Assembly (NCBI GenBank): GCA_043228905.1
Contig: JBHGNT010000003.1
Coordinates: 20,336,001 to 20,400,000, forward strand
From: Azolla caroliniana
Lineage: Eukaryota > Polypodiophyta
DNA: 64,000 bases
Direction of reading: 5' to 3'
Below, piece by piece: positions 47,600 to 59,279 of this stretch (the stretch's first letter is position 1; every line of letters starts with the position of its first letter). The notes beneath the pieces are model-generated. The model had not been told where the DNA came from. It saw only the letters and a program-made list of their open reading frames with translations, and searched no databases. The position numbers were made by a program, and so were the translations under genes.

Positions 47600-50500
47600 G
47601 CCTATAGCCCCTCAATCGACAATAATAACAATAAAATGTCTACCTTTTCTTTCTATCGTACTAAAACTGTGATGGTCTCGTGGAATGGTATAAGACTAGC
47701 TTGACCGAAAGGCAACTCCTCCGACGACAATGTGCCCAAACAAAGCTTAATTGTGAAGCTCTTGGATCTATTTTCCTTTAAACCTATGCATACTTGATGG
47801 TACGCCATGGAGACCATCAAACACTAACCCATGGCTCATATTACAACTATACCATATAGCCCAATAAAGCAAACAAACATAACCTTACGTGACCGAGAGG
47901 GTAATGATATGGCTTGTGTGTTTGTCTTGGAAACGTAATATTACACAATACGCAAAACCTCAAGTGCGTTAAACTAGAACAAGTGATCGCTTCTATTTTG
48001 ACTCGACCAAAATGCTATATATAAAGAGAATATATCCAAATATATAGTATTTGCATGGCCCAATAAGCAAAACTATGCATGTGATTGTTAAATCTATACT
48101 TAGTATGCAAACAACAAAGTTCTACAGTGACTTCTTGTTGTTGTCATTACATCTTAGTATAACTCTGCTACAATTGTAGTGTTTTTTGTTTCACTAGATG
48201 ACGAAATGCATTGGAATTTTGCTGCAAGTGCCTGATTTTCATAGCCTTGCTAACACATATCCCAACCAACAATCGATGCAGCTTTTAGGTTTACCTAAGC
48301 AAATAAACTTTTCACGTGTCACTACACTATGCATGTTTATTAACAACTACCATTTTTTAATACATGAAGCATATAAGTGATAATTCAATAGCTTTAATAA
48401 GGTTACTCCCAATACATGGTTAGCCATAATATGTATATAAGCAATGTAACTACAATTCATCGAACAAGTCTAAAAGGCATATTAAGAGTATTCCAACATG
48501 TTGTTTAGTGATTGCACATGTCATGCATTTTGTGGAATTGAAGAGTAATGAACTTACCTTTCTCAACTCGAGGAAACTTGAATCCTTTCTAGGGCATGTG
48601 TAACACTTATATATCCAATCTCGATATCATTTGAAGTTTATCAAACAAGTCATGTTTCACCTCTAACACTCATGTATGTCCAAGATCCTTTTATGTCAGT
48701 GTTAAGCTTTATATTTTACCCCACCTACCATGATTTTGAACTTTTGAGAGAACATCGTGATGTATGATTATATGATGTTAATTTGGGTTTGATGTATGGT
48801 CACTTGTTTTTATTTTTGATGCTTTCAATAACAAGAATATGGCATTAAGAATCATAAACATATGCCACTATTAAACGTACCACCATAAATCTCAAGATAC
48901 ACTTGGCCTCATGGCTTTATTTGCTTTACCATGGTAAAATGATGTGTCAATGATATTATATGATGGCACATGTCTTTTTGATATTATGGTTTCAAAAAGT
49001 TCCCTTGCAATCTCAAGCCCCATTGTTGGTGAAGTATATATAGTCATTAGATCAAACAATTAGAAGTTTCAAAGAATGTTTATGCATGCATACATCTCTT
49101 CACGTACAACCACACTTAGTTATATTACAAATGACATGACTTCAATTTACATTTTTGTTTGCATGCACATTGATGTGTGTACATTCATCGCATATGTTAG
49201 GTTTACAATTAGTCTTCGACATTTCATCCTCTTGTGCTTCATCCTTTTATCACAACTATTGCACAAATCTCATTAGAGTATGGATTTAGCAATTTGTCGA
49301 TGTTGCTCCTCTTACCAAGGATTACATCTCGTTATTTTATGCTTTCTTGAAGATGGTGTCCTACTCAACCATAGTTTTGATGGATGATATCACACATCCA
49401 TTAGATCGTTAATTAGTTTATTGAGCATAATTGGATATGGCCTTCTATTTCATTTCACTAATCATCTTGAATTCTTAATTTCCATTTTTCTATCTACAAT
49501 GTTTTTTTAACTCAACATATTGTTTGCGTGCTTACCCTTAATTTTTGTTAACATTATTACATTGCAATACATTCCACTAAATGTGGTGGAAATGGGTTGC
49601 ATGATTCAAGAAGTGGTGTGATGTGTATTGGCATGTTCATGTCGATTCCTCGATGTTGATGAACAATCATTCTTGTTGCATTGATAGGGATTCAAATATA
49701 GAGAACTCTAGCCATAATCCTTCCTCCACTATACTCCACTTAATCAAGGCATGAGTCCCTCTCATATGCTCAATGCACATTGTGTGTTCATTTCAAAGAA
49801 ATGAGATGAATATAATTACTAGGCCAACTAATTAGAAATTGTGCGAGACGGTGACATATTGACAAACACATTTATTTCCTTGGATAACTAGAAACAAGAC
49901 CTCTCAAAGAGCTTGGCATTGTGTGACATTACAAAGCCCTTAATGTAGAATGAATAAAAGGTAGCCAAGTTGAAGCTCAAATAAGTGGTCATATGAATAT
50001 ATGTAGTTATGTTATAGGCATAACCTTACAGACCAATTATATAACTAATTTTAATGCATTAAGGGTAGGATGATTCGTAAACTGGTTGTCATAGGATTTG
50101 GGACAAACCCGTATGGACCTATGACATGTGAACACGTGATGGTTTGAGACATCTTGAGACACTATCAATACTTTATTGGTGAGGCTAAGGTCTCTTTTTT
50201 AGATCCATTATTCAATAACCAAGGTATACCATAAGATTATCTTTAGTGATATGGGACACCCATGGTGTTTTATGTTTGTCTCATGTCCATCGTTCAGGGT
50301 GGTCAATGTGGTTCCCTTAATCTCTTATTTTTGTCTCATTGTTAATTTGATCCGTTACATGGAATGTTTGGGGTGCTTCATATTAAGCTTCTCCTTTGTC
50401 CTAGTGGGAAGCCTTCATGTTTCCAACTTGACTTGTACTTTGTATAGGCTTGGCCCCTTGGGTCATGCATCCCTATGATGGGCTTTTGTTCATGTAGGCT

Positions 50501-51960
50501 TTGCATGCTTTTGACACTCCTCTTGGCAAAGCGTATTTTTCCTTTTTGCATAAAGGGCATACTATATAAAACTATGCAATGTTGAGGGTCTTGAGTTTTA
50601 GTGCTTCATAAACTTCATCTTATGTGTAGAGAAAATGCTTTCCAAAGTATATCATAAATTCGCTTGCTATTATAAAAGGGCTTTCCATGCCCTTTTTCAA
50701 TATATGCCTCCAGTTAATATACTCTTAGATTGCCACTCTCTTTTATACATTCATTTGGCTCCTTGCTATATTGTCAAACATATATATTGTAGCGGGGTTT
50801 CAAAATCCCTTTTTCGCAACATTGATAATTTGGTTCACATTCTAATTCTGCCTCATACACCTTGATAACAAGTTCAATTGGTGGCATTATGTGTGACGCA
50901 CATATGGAGGCAACATGTGCACATTAAGATTACATCATTTTCATAAACTTTGTCATATGAACGTTGTCGCGTTATTCCGTGCATGCGTGTAGAATAAGGC
51001 GGGACCACGGGGGTCTTGGACTAGGGAGTAGATGGGAAGACGGGCATGAGCAAAGTGGAAGAGATTAACACGGTAGAGAAAGAGACAAGATTTAAGAAGT
51101 TACGTATATTATGGCATGAAAGCCTCAATGCGATTACAACCACGGCCGCGTGGGCCGGACTCAAGACATAAGTAGAATGTAAACCCTAATAGGATAAGTA
51201 AAGAAAGAAATGAAGAAACCCTAAACCGAATAGATACTCTCGACCTAAGTGGTATACCTCATCTTACTCAAAATAGGCAACCCCTTTCAATGGTGCCCCT
51301 TCCTCTCCTTTTATAGCATAAGGAGAGGAAGCCGTTACAAAAGGGAGAGACTAAATATCCCCTTCATTCAATGGGGGATATTTTCTTGGATTCTTGGAGG
51401 AGGGATTGATGGGGCCCTAACTCCCACTCCTCACACATACTACTATGCCCCTTACTCACCTCATACTCCTATGTACCTCTCTCTCTCTCATGTGGATGTG
51501 CACACAAGTGCACATCACATTTATACTTTAGGAATCTTGTGGTGCATTTCTTACAATTTACATTTGTTCTTATTAATATTTTACAAAAAACATCATGTGT
51601 GTGTGCAACGTTGCACACCCCGGTTTTGCTCACTACGCTCGGTTTTCCCCCTATGGACAAAAATCTTCACAACAACGTATTATATAATCATTGTCATCGC
51701 ATGTAAAGAGAATAACTTTAAGGACGTCATCTCTTTTCCCATCCACTTTCATTGTGACAAATAGTGAGCATGTAGTAAACCAACTTCCCCTCTCATATAA
51801 AGTGTTGATTATATAGTTGATAATAGATAGAGTGGCATTTAAATAAGAACTCTCTTATCGTTGCACCATCTTGCTTAACATAGTTTTATGGTATTTGGTG
51901 CATAATTCTCTATTTCTTTTCTGTAAATGTCTGTTTGTTATTCAAACAAGACGATAATAC
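47600..51960. other. Gene-poor repetitive DNA
   Basis: I see no supported gene over about 4.3 kb. Open frames are short and lack domains. The text looks like old transposon DNA, but no terminal repeats, transposase or reverse-transcriptase motif could be assigned. Confidence 0.5.
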
Positions 51961-51964
51961 AACC

Positions 51965-52510
51965 CTTGCTATCTCCATTGCTTCATTAGTGGTGATATGG
52001 CAAGGTAAACCCTCTCAAGTGTTGTAATACTAAAGAACATAAATCTACCTCATCTTGGGACAACGTCCCCATACAAGAGAGTTGCAAAAATTGCCAAATC
52101 GACTTCTTTTTCATATTAATACAGAGTTGTTGTGGTACCCCACAAAGTCCATAAAACAAGAACCATTTCTCATGGTTCAGTTAAACCATATCCCCCAATA
52201 CCTAAGGTAGTCAAACACGACATGATATGACGACATGGGTAGAGCTTTAGCACTATAAATAAAAACTCAAAAGGTGACAAAAAACTTCCTATTATTGGTG
52301 CCCAAATTTGTGATATAAACACCCAAATGACTTTAGCAACCCGGCATGTAAAGAACCTATGTCTGCCATCTCTTGTCAACCAATGTACAAAAAAAACATG
52401 TCCCATTCAAAATATGTCTTTGTTTTGAAGCCATCGCCAAATGCAACCCACCGATCATCGCATGCCAAAGAAACACCTTTGCACAAAATAGAATAGAAGA
52501 CTACCATCTT
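51965..52510 (-). repeat. Decayed dispersed repeat, copy B
   Basis: Homologous and co-oriented with 690-1210. On the minus strand it keeps a longer readable stretch, including WVAFGDGFKTKTYFEWDMFF and, nearby, RHRFFTCRVAKVIWVFI. The second resembles the zinc-binding region at the end of LINE reverse transcriptases, though the identification is weak. Confidence 0.6.
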
Positions 52511-53219
52511 GCATCTAAAACTCAACTCTACCACTTTACACGTTGAGTAATGTGCCATGTATCCAAAACCTGATTTGCTAATCAAGCTATATCTTCAACT
52601 AACTCATCATATACCACAAATATTAATATTCTAGTACAATTTGACCAATCTTTCCATGGTTTCTGAACCATCAACTCTAGATTTAATGTGCACCACAAAT
52701 ATCAATTTTCCAGTACAAAATGACAAATATTTCCATGGTTCCTCGAGCACCAACTTGGGAGTAGGCAATGCCAATATGGATTGACAAATATATCCATATT
52801 TGTTGGTTATATGAAACTTATTTCGGATTGTCCAAAAGGTCATCATTTTCCTACGTGAATCTAAGATAGCATGTTTCCCTGTTACCAAGCCCAACCTTAT
52901 GATTCAATTGAAGTTTTGAACTGTGAGTTGAAACTTTCTTTTCCATCCCAATGTAATATCCTTGAGGCTACCAACACCTCTGCCAAAGAGTAATTATCTT
53001 TTCTCCACTCTTGGGGTTCCAATTAAACAATTTCAAACATCGCTCCCAAGAAAGTAGTAATTGTTTAACCAGAATAAATTCTAAACGCTTAAATGCACAA
53101 ATACTATTAACAACATGCCACCACGGTCCATGAGGCTATAATTCTCATTTTTCCCATGGCATGTACCAACCTTTTCCACAAAATGACAATTTATTTCTGC
53201 CCAAGGTTGAGTACGTATG

Positions 53220-53960
53220 CATTGCACATAACTCTAACTCTCTCTCTCTCTCTCTCTCTCATACACTTAAGACACTCACAACTATCCATTTCCTTCACAT
53301 CTATCCATTTCCAATGTTAAGGACTATCTATATCGTTCTCTAAATCTTTACATGGTATTAGAGCACGAGGGTTTTGCATTGACATAGCCTCTCCATTTAC
53401 CTCGTGTGTTATTTATCCATTACCTTGTACTAGCTCATATGCATCAACTAGTCAACCATTGTTATAAGAGTGCAAGTATGTAGCCCATGCGTGAGAGCTC
53501 AACCATATTTGTGCATTGTGAATATCAACGGAAAATGAGGAGAGAAAAAACCATCACCAACAAGATTAATGATGTAATTGGGCTCTTTATGAGTGAGAAA
53601 CTTGATCGAACCAACTTTGGACAAGAGAGAAGGGCGATTCTCCATTCTTCATGACAACATGGTGAAAATTGTAATTTTTGTCAAAGGGCAAAAAGACACA
53701 CATGAAATATAACACAAATGGGTTAACCATAAAACTTCCAAAAGTTGAGTTTGTGAGTAGACTCATGAACTTCAAAGGAAATGCGGTGAGTTTGTGTGAA
53801 GCATGCCGCTTTGGGAAGAAACACTAACATTTGTTTCGTAAGGATCAAAATGTGAATACTCGAAGTACATGTTGTATATAGCACAAACCCATCACAACAA
53901 ATTGCATTGATACTAAAGGCCAAGCATGGGACCATTTAAGGATCAAAATGTGAGCTATGA
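53220..53960 (+). mobile_element. Ty1/copia-type LTR retrotransposon fragment (LTR end, primer-binding site, start of gag)
   Basis: TGGTATTAGAGC at 53353-53364 differs by one base from the canonical plant copia primer-binding site complementary to initiator tRNA-Met (TGGTATCAGAGC). The preceding CT-rich stretch (53240-53350), ending 'aaatctttaca', is then the tail of the 5' LTR. About 200 bp downstream the plus strand reads KLDRTNFGQ, like the conserved start of copia gag. The element is truncated near 53960, where a minisatellite begins. Confidence 0.6.
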
Positions 53961-54002
53961 AAGTTACTCGTGAGTCTCTGTTGGCGTTTCTCTCTCTCTC
54001 AT

Positions 54003-54357
54003 GTATCCAGAGGCATATGGGAAGTCGATGAGATACCATGCCATGCATCCATGGGTCGTCTTTCTTATATGGAGGTATATGGATGCCATGTCATGAATCC
54101 ATGTGTTGTCTTACGTATCTGGAGGCATATGGGAAGTTGATGAGATGCCATGCCATGCATCCACAGGTTGTATTATGTATCCGGAGGCATATGAATGCCA
54201 TGTCATGGATCCATGCGGTTGTCTTACGTATTTGGTGGCATATGGGAAGTTGTTGAGATGCCATGCCATGCCATGTATCCATGGGGTGTCTTACGTATCT
54301 GGAGAAGAGGCATATGGGAAGTGGATGACATGACATGTCATGCCATGCCATGCATGG
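54003..54357. repeat. Minisatellite of alternating long and short units beside the MULE end
   Basis: Six units follow one another, each opening with 'gtat..ggaggcatatg' and closing with 'catgtcatg.atccatg' or 'gccatgccatgcatccatg' plus 'ttgtctta'. Units of about 62 bp containing 'ggaagttgatgagatg' alternate with units of about 50 bp lacking it, so the true repeat is a two-unit block. Open frames in this region on both strands are by-products of the repeat. Confidence 0.88.
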
Positions 54358-54387
54358 GGTTGGGCCATGCTCGTGTTTATTCTGCAT

Positions 54388-54510
54388 CAAATCATAAAGA
54401 GGGTTGGCGAGGGAATCGCGGCCATAGACGGTGCAAGTCGCTAGGCTGATGGTGCGTGCGACTGCACTGTCCGATTTGGATAAGAAAGAACGTGCAAAAA
54501 AAAAGTTGTT
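54388..54510 (+). repeat. Left terminal inverted repeat of the MULE
   Basis: It matches the reverse complement of 62864-62980. Landmarks in order are AAATCATAAAGAGGG, GAGGGAATC, AGACGGTGCA, GTCGCT, TGCACTGTC, GATTTGGATAAGAAAGAA and a run of A. Identity is roughly 80-85% by eye. Confidence 0.88.
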
Positions 54511-54514
54511 AGAG

Positions 54515-54607
54515 GTCGCTCAACTCTGACCATTGCAAGTCGCCCAACCTTGACCTTTGCAGGTCGCCCAACCATGTGGTCACCCAACTGTTGCGGGTCG
54601 CCCAACC
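54515..54607 (-). repeat. Left subterminal array of the GGTTGGGYGACC motif
   Basis: Five copies of GTCGCCCAACC or close variants lie directly inside the left inverted repeat, spaced about 15-25 bp apart. The orientation is opposite to the arrays at 58305 and 62555, as expected for mirrored ends. Confidence 0.9.
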
Positions 54608-54639
54608 AAATGTATCATTTCAACCAAAATCTTCAAATA

Positions 54640-55140
54640 AGCTTGATCACTACCCTTAAAACTTACAATAACATATCAAACAATCACAAAATCCAACCTT
54701 AAATTATTCAAAATCGACGATCTTCACCATACTTAACATAAAACAAATAATCATCTTAAAACATAAAAGTTAAAAGTTAAAAAACTTAAAACTTAAAACA
54801 GAGATCAATTTATAACATACTTGAAACATGAATCAAAATATGACATACTTGAAACATAAATCTACATACGACATATTTGAAACATAAAACATAAATCAGC
54901 ATATGACATACTTGAAAAATAAATCAACATATGACATCCTTTGAACATAAATCCACTTTAAACATCGTAAACTCAAATCAAAATAATATGACATACTTGA
55001 AACAGGAAACTTAAAACATAAATCCACATATGACATATTGAAATGGGAAACTTAAAACATAAATCAACATACGACATACTCCCAAATGCACTCATAAATC
55101 AACATAAATCCACTTTAAACATTGTAAACCCAAATGCACC
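54640..55140. repeat. AT-rich degenerate minisatellite within the MULE
   Basis: Around 12 imperfect copies of a ~30-bp unit with 'gacatacttgaaacataaat' and 'caacatat' fill this stretch between the left subterminal array and the 3' end of the transposase gene. Confidence 0.82.
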
Positions 55141-55166
55141 GGTCCACAAAACCACTCAACCTATGT

Positions 55167-58090
55167 TTATGGCTCATCCGGAGAAGATGGCAAGATGCGG
55201 CCACAATTCTTGCAACAATCAACATTTGAGTTCCTTGATCTAAAGGTCAAGGCATCGCAATGCAAGCATCGAATCTTCTCTGTCGCACATATTGGCAACC
55301 GCCTCCTAGTTCGACTTGCGCCTCTTTGCATTTTTCCGGTGTGTGCCTTGGAAGTGTTTGGGGAGCTGCGAATAAGATCTTGTGAAATGTTGACTGATCC
55401 TTCCCTTTTTGCACCAATTCCTTGCTTACGCCTTATAGATCCACGGTCTTCTTCATTGGTTGGTTTCGGTGAACCTGCACGATACACCACCGTCTGACTC
55501 ATTTCTTCAATGGACTCCATACATGCCAAAATTGTTGCACGGTCGAGAGATCGTAACCCTTGCCTAAGACATTGAATAGCTCCCTCAACCGTTTGTAATT
55601 TCGACTCCCATTCCTCCATTTGTGATGTTATAGGGTTTGTCTCCTCGATTGGTTCTACCTTTGTCTCCACTTCCGTCTCTATGAAATGGTCATTGCGCAT
55701 ATGGGTTGCATGATCTATAAAAGGTAATGACCCACATAGATGTGGCATGTGCCTCTCAAGAATCATCCTGATGCCGAGTATATGCTTACATTTACGCGTA
55801 GGGTCTTGGCAATCACAATATGAGCATTGGAGTGATACATTATATGATACATTCGGTTTTGTCAAGCTGAATATTTTAAACCAATATCAGGGCTTGTCCA
55901 CAATATGCATTGTCTCATCATTAGTTTCATGCCTCTCTAGTATCCTCTTGGCCTCTTTAAGTCTTGTTGTTTGATCCCTACAATTTGCACGGGGTGCAAA
56001 TCTACCACTCTCACATATTTATTGTTGTTGCTTGTACCATTCAATAACAGTGCCCCCGTCGCAAGTGCCAATTTGACTGTCCCCGATTAAAACATGCACA
56101 AGATCGGTAATTGATCGGTTTATCCTCCCTCTCAAGGCAATATATTTGATAAACTACCAATGTCTCTCCACAATATTGGTAGTGTCAGCATGTTCGTAGT
56201 TGAACATTCTACCAAATTTGGGCCACAGTTTCTCCACACACATTTCAAGCCACACCATCCTCCTTCTATATATTGCCAAACACATGGCTTTTTTTGCATA
56301 TTCTACCTTTAACTCCTCACATTGGGCACTGAATGTGGATTCCGTAATGCATTGCATGAGTTGGCAATTCCGATTATAAAGATGTTTTCTCTCAGTTGCA
56401 CTTACCTTTGGCAACAAGTTGTCCAACCATGCTTTTTTTGCGTGGAACTAACACAACAAAAGTCGACAATGTGTTTGTGACCTTTGCCCATTTGTAACAA
56501 TCCAAGATAATCGGTCTGTTGCAACCACATTACTTATGGCATTATATGATGTCCAACTTTTATCGATGACTATCGCATTTGGCCTCACATTGGGCATCTG
56601 TGCGAATATGACTCTCAAGCAAGTTTCTAAAGCTACTTGCTCATGGTTAGACCCCTTATCAGAACTACATATCATGTACCATAATGGGATACCAACTCCC
56701 ATGGCATTTGGGGCCACAACTGCATATGATGGCAAGCCAAATTGGTTTGTTTTAAACGTGGAGTCAATTGCCCAAGAGTTGTTTATTGACAATCGCTCAC
56801 ACATCTCTAACATCCATTCATCTTGGAGCACTAAGATGAATGGTTGCCTTGCGGGAGATCCATATTCACCAAGCAAGTAAGGTTGGACATGAGCGACCTT
56901 CCCAAGATCTCGGAGGGCATAGGCATCTTGTATCATCAAAGACCGATCAACTGTTGACATGGGACTCCCAAATTTTAACTTGTTGGCCATGTTATGGACC
57001 TCCTTTGGTATCATAAAGAACCTATAACTCACAAGGTCTAATGGACTAGCCTTGGACTTATGATATGCTTCCTTATGCATGCTCATCCATGCCACATGTC
57101 GTGCGCATCCAACATCAAAAAGGTAATCTCTGCAACAACTTATAACATTTGGGTGTGCCGCAAATAGTACACATCTGGTCTACTTCCCGGTACATGACCC
57201 GTATGAGGTCCATATATTGAAAGGGTCATTGTCCCATGGTCAACCTCGTCATTCCTTCGAGCGTTCACATGAAAAGTACACCCACATCGGGATGAATGCT
57301 TTCTACATTGAGTGCACCGATATTGCTTCTTGGCCACACCGGATCGGTGACAATTATACCTAGTCACACGTGCACTCCTTGTGCCCCCTGTCCGGAAGCG
57401 TGCGTGATACCTTAATTGAACATCTATGAGTGTATCATCAACCTTATGGGCCTCTATCTTGATCACTTCTGTGGGTCTAGACTTTTTATATTTCACGACA
57501 CTTGTCCCCTCCATGTCAGATGGAGTTAACCTCAACACAACTTGACAACCACATCGATCAACCACTGCTTTCACATACGCACTAGGGATCCCATGGTCAC
57601 GAAGGTCATTGGACCAAAGTCTCTTTAACTCTGTTAGAGTACCTGTCAAAGAACGGTGCGATGCGCCACAATGTGACGCCATTACTATCTCCCTCCATTT
57701 CTCTACGTTCGTAACCTGAAGATGAGGTGATGCCTTAAGGTGTATTGCGTTCTCATTTCTAAGCATTAGACGAGTCTTCATGCGCCTCCATGCATGTAAA
57801 TTAAGAGGTGCACCCCTTGCGATCGCGCTTAATGTTTCAAATGTTACCTTAACTTGACCCGATAAATCTTTAAGCATTAAATTGTACGTACCTCTTGTGA
57901 ATGCAAAATACCTCGCCAATCAATACATGAAGGGATCAACCTCCTCCGCCTCTTCTTCAGATGAAGTCGACTCACAGTCTTCGGATGCAGACGAGTCCAA
58001 GTCTTCGTCGATGGTTGCGGAGTATGGTGATGCATAACCATCCTCAGAATCATACAAGGACGTGAAGAAATCTAGTTCCTTTGGATTCAT
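55167..58090 (-). pseudogene. Broken MULE transposase (DDE and SWIM domains)
   Basis: It reads on the minus strand from the ATG at 58090. An acidic N terminus is followed by a Cys/His-rich region (YNCHRSG, RCTQCRKHSSRCGCTFHV, HTGHVPGSRPDV). The catalytic core comes next, with WAIDSTFKTN near 56765 as the first Asp and AIVIDKSWTSYNAI near 56565 as the second. A helical region (FGRMFNYEHADTTNIVER) follows, then a SWIM finger (CDCQDPTRKCKH) and a terminal zinc-ribbon-like CLHC/CKNC pair. It cannot be expressed whole: in-frame stops lie at 57920-57922 (TGA), 56448-56450 (TAG), 56151-56153 (TAG), 56019-56021 (TAA) and 55887-55889 (TGA), and a frameshift lies near 57160. No introns are evident. All segments after the frameshift share one frame, so decay is by point mutation. 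Neighbour: the protease gene upstream on the same strand. Confidence 0.88.
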
Positions 58091-58304
58091 CTTGACAACT
58101 TCTAATTCTTGTAGTGATTAATCAGAGGTAATTAAGACAGAGAATGTGATTAATTGAATCTGATTAAGACAGAGAATGTGATTATGGGGTGATTATAAGA
58201 ATCTAATTAAGCTAGAGAATGTGATTAATTGAATTTGATGTTAAGAGGTAATTAATTGGAGATGGAATCAACTTTGATTAAAATGAAGGTTTAGGGATTT
58301 AATA

Positions 58305-58838
58305 GGTTGGGCGACTTGGCTTATGGTTGGGTGACTATATTAAAAGAGGTTGGGCGACCTGGATTATGATCGCGAGCTGTTTTTTAAAACGGTTGGGTGA
58401 CCTGGTTTATAACAGAGAATGATTTTTAACAGGTTTGGGTGACCTTCTTTATTACCATCGATATGTTTTACGAGGGTTGGGTGACTTGTTAAATATAGGT
58501 TGGGTGACCTGCTTATAATGTTTTCCATATTTAAACAGGTTGGGCGACTTGGATTATGAGAGAATGATTTTTAAGATGTTTGGGTGACCTAGGTTATGAG
58601 AGAATTATTTTTAAGAGGTTTGGGCAACCAGGTTTATTACCATCGATGTTTTTTTACAATGGTTGGGTGACCTACTTATATTGTTTTCCATATTTAAACA
58701 GGTTGGGTGACCTGGTTTATTACCATCGATGTTTTTTACAAGGGTTGGGCGACCTGCTTATAATATTTTCCATATTTAAACAGGTTGGGCGACTTGGTTT
58801 ATTACCATCGATGTTTTTTACAAGGGTTGGGCGACCTG
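58305..58838 (+). repeat. Internal array of GGTTGGGYGACC, upstream of the transposase start
   Basis: Fifteen copies of GGTTGGG(C/T)GAC(C/T)T or near variants occur in about 530 bp, ending about 215 bp upstream of the transposase ATG. The later half shows a higher-order ~70-bp block containing 'attaccatcgatgtttttta' and 'ttccatatttaaaca'. Orientation matches the right subterminal array. Confidence 0.92.
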
Positions 58839-58984
58839 AACACTTGAGATTGGAACGTGGATATATTTGAAAATAGCTTTTTCGAATCAACAGAGTCCAC
58901 AATTCAAAGAAAATACACCATATCTTTGAAATCATTTGACTCAACTCACTAGACACAAATCAGAGAAAATACACCATACGCATG

Positions 58985-59125
58985 AAATCAACAAATCAAC
59001 TTGAGATCACAACTTGAGATTGGTTTAAAACAACAAATCAACTTGAGATTACAACTTGAGATTGGTTTAAAACAACAAATCAACTTTAGATCACAACTTG
59101 AGATTGGTTTAAAATAGAAAATCAA
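58985..59125. repeat. 42-bp tandem repeat downstream of the protease gene
   Basis: Three near-identical copies plus a partial fourth of a unit starting 'aacaaatcaacttgagat' and ending 'attggtttaaaac'. They lie between the protease stop codon (59280) and the internal array. Confidence 0.9.
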
Positions 59126-59279
59126 CTTGACATAAACTTGTAAACAACTTTTCCATTAATAAGTACTCGCGATATACAATGAGTCGATACTCACTGTACA
59201 AAATTTGTGTGTATTCCAAAATATAGTCACAACATCCGCTCTATAACAAAATCTGTGCTGAAAATAGCAGACACAAAAT

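Noticed and set aside
54038-54449. Several open frames on both strands over the minisatellite
   Set aside because: The unit lengths happen to keep frames open; the peptides are repeats of the DNA unit.
56536-56880. Plus-strand open frame of 114 codons opposite the transposase
   Set aside because: It is antisense to the conserved catalytic core, which clearly reads on the minus strand.
58580-58956. Open frames over the internal motif array
   Set aside because: They are by-products of the GGTTGGGYGACC repeats, with no protein-like composition.
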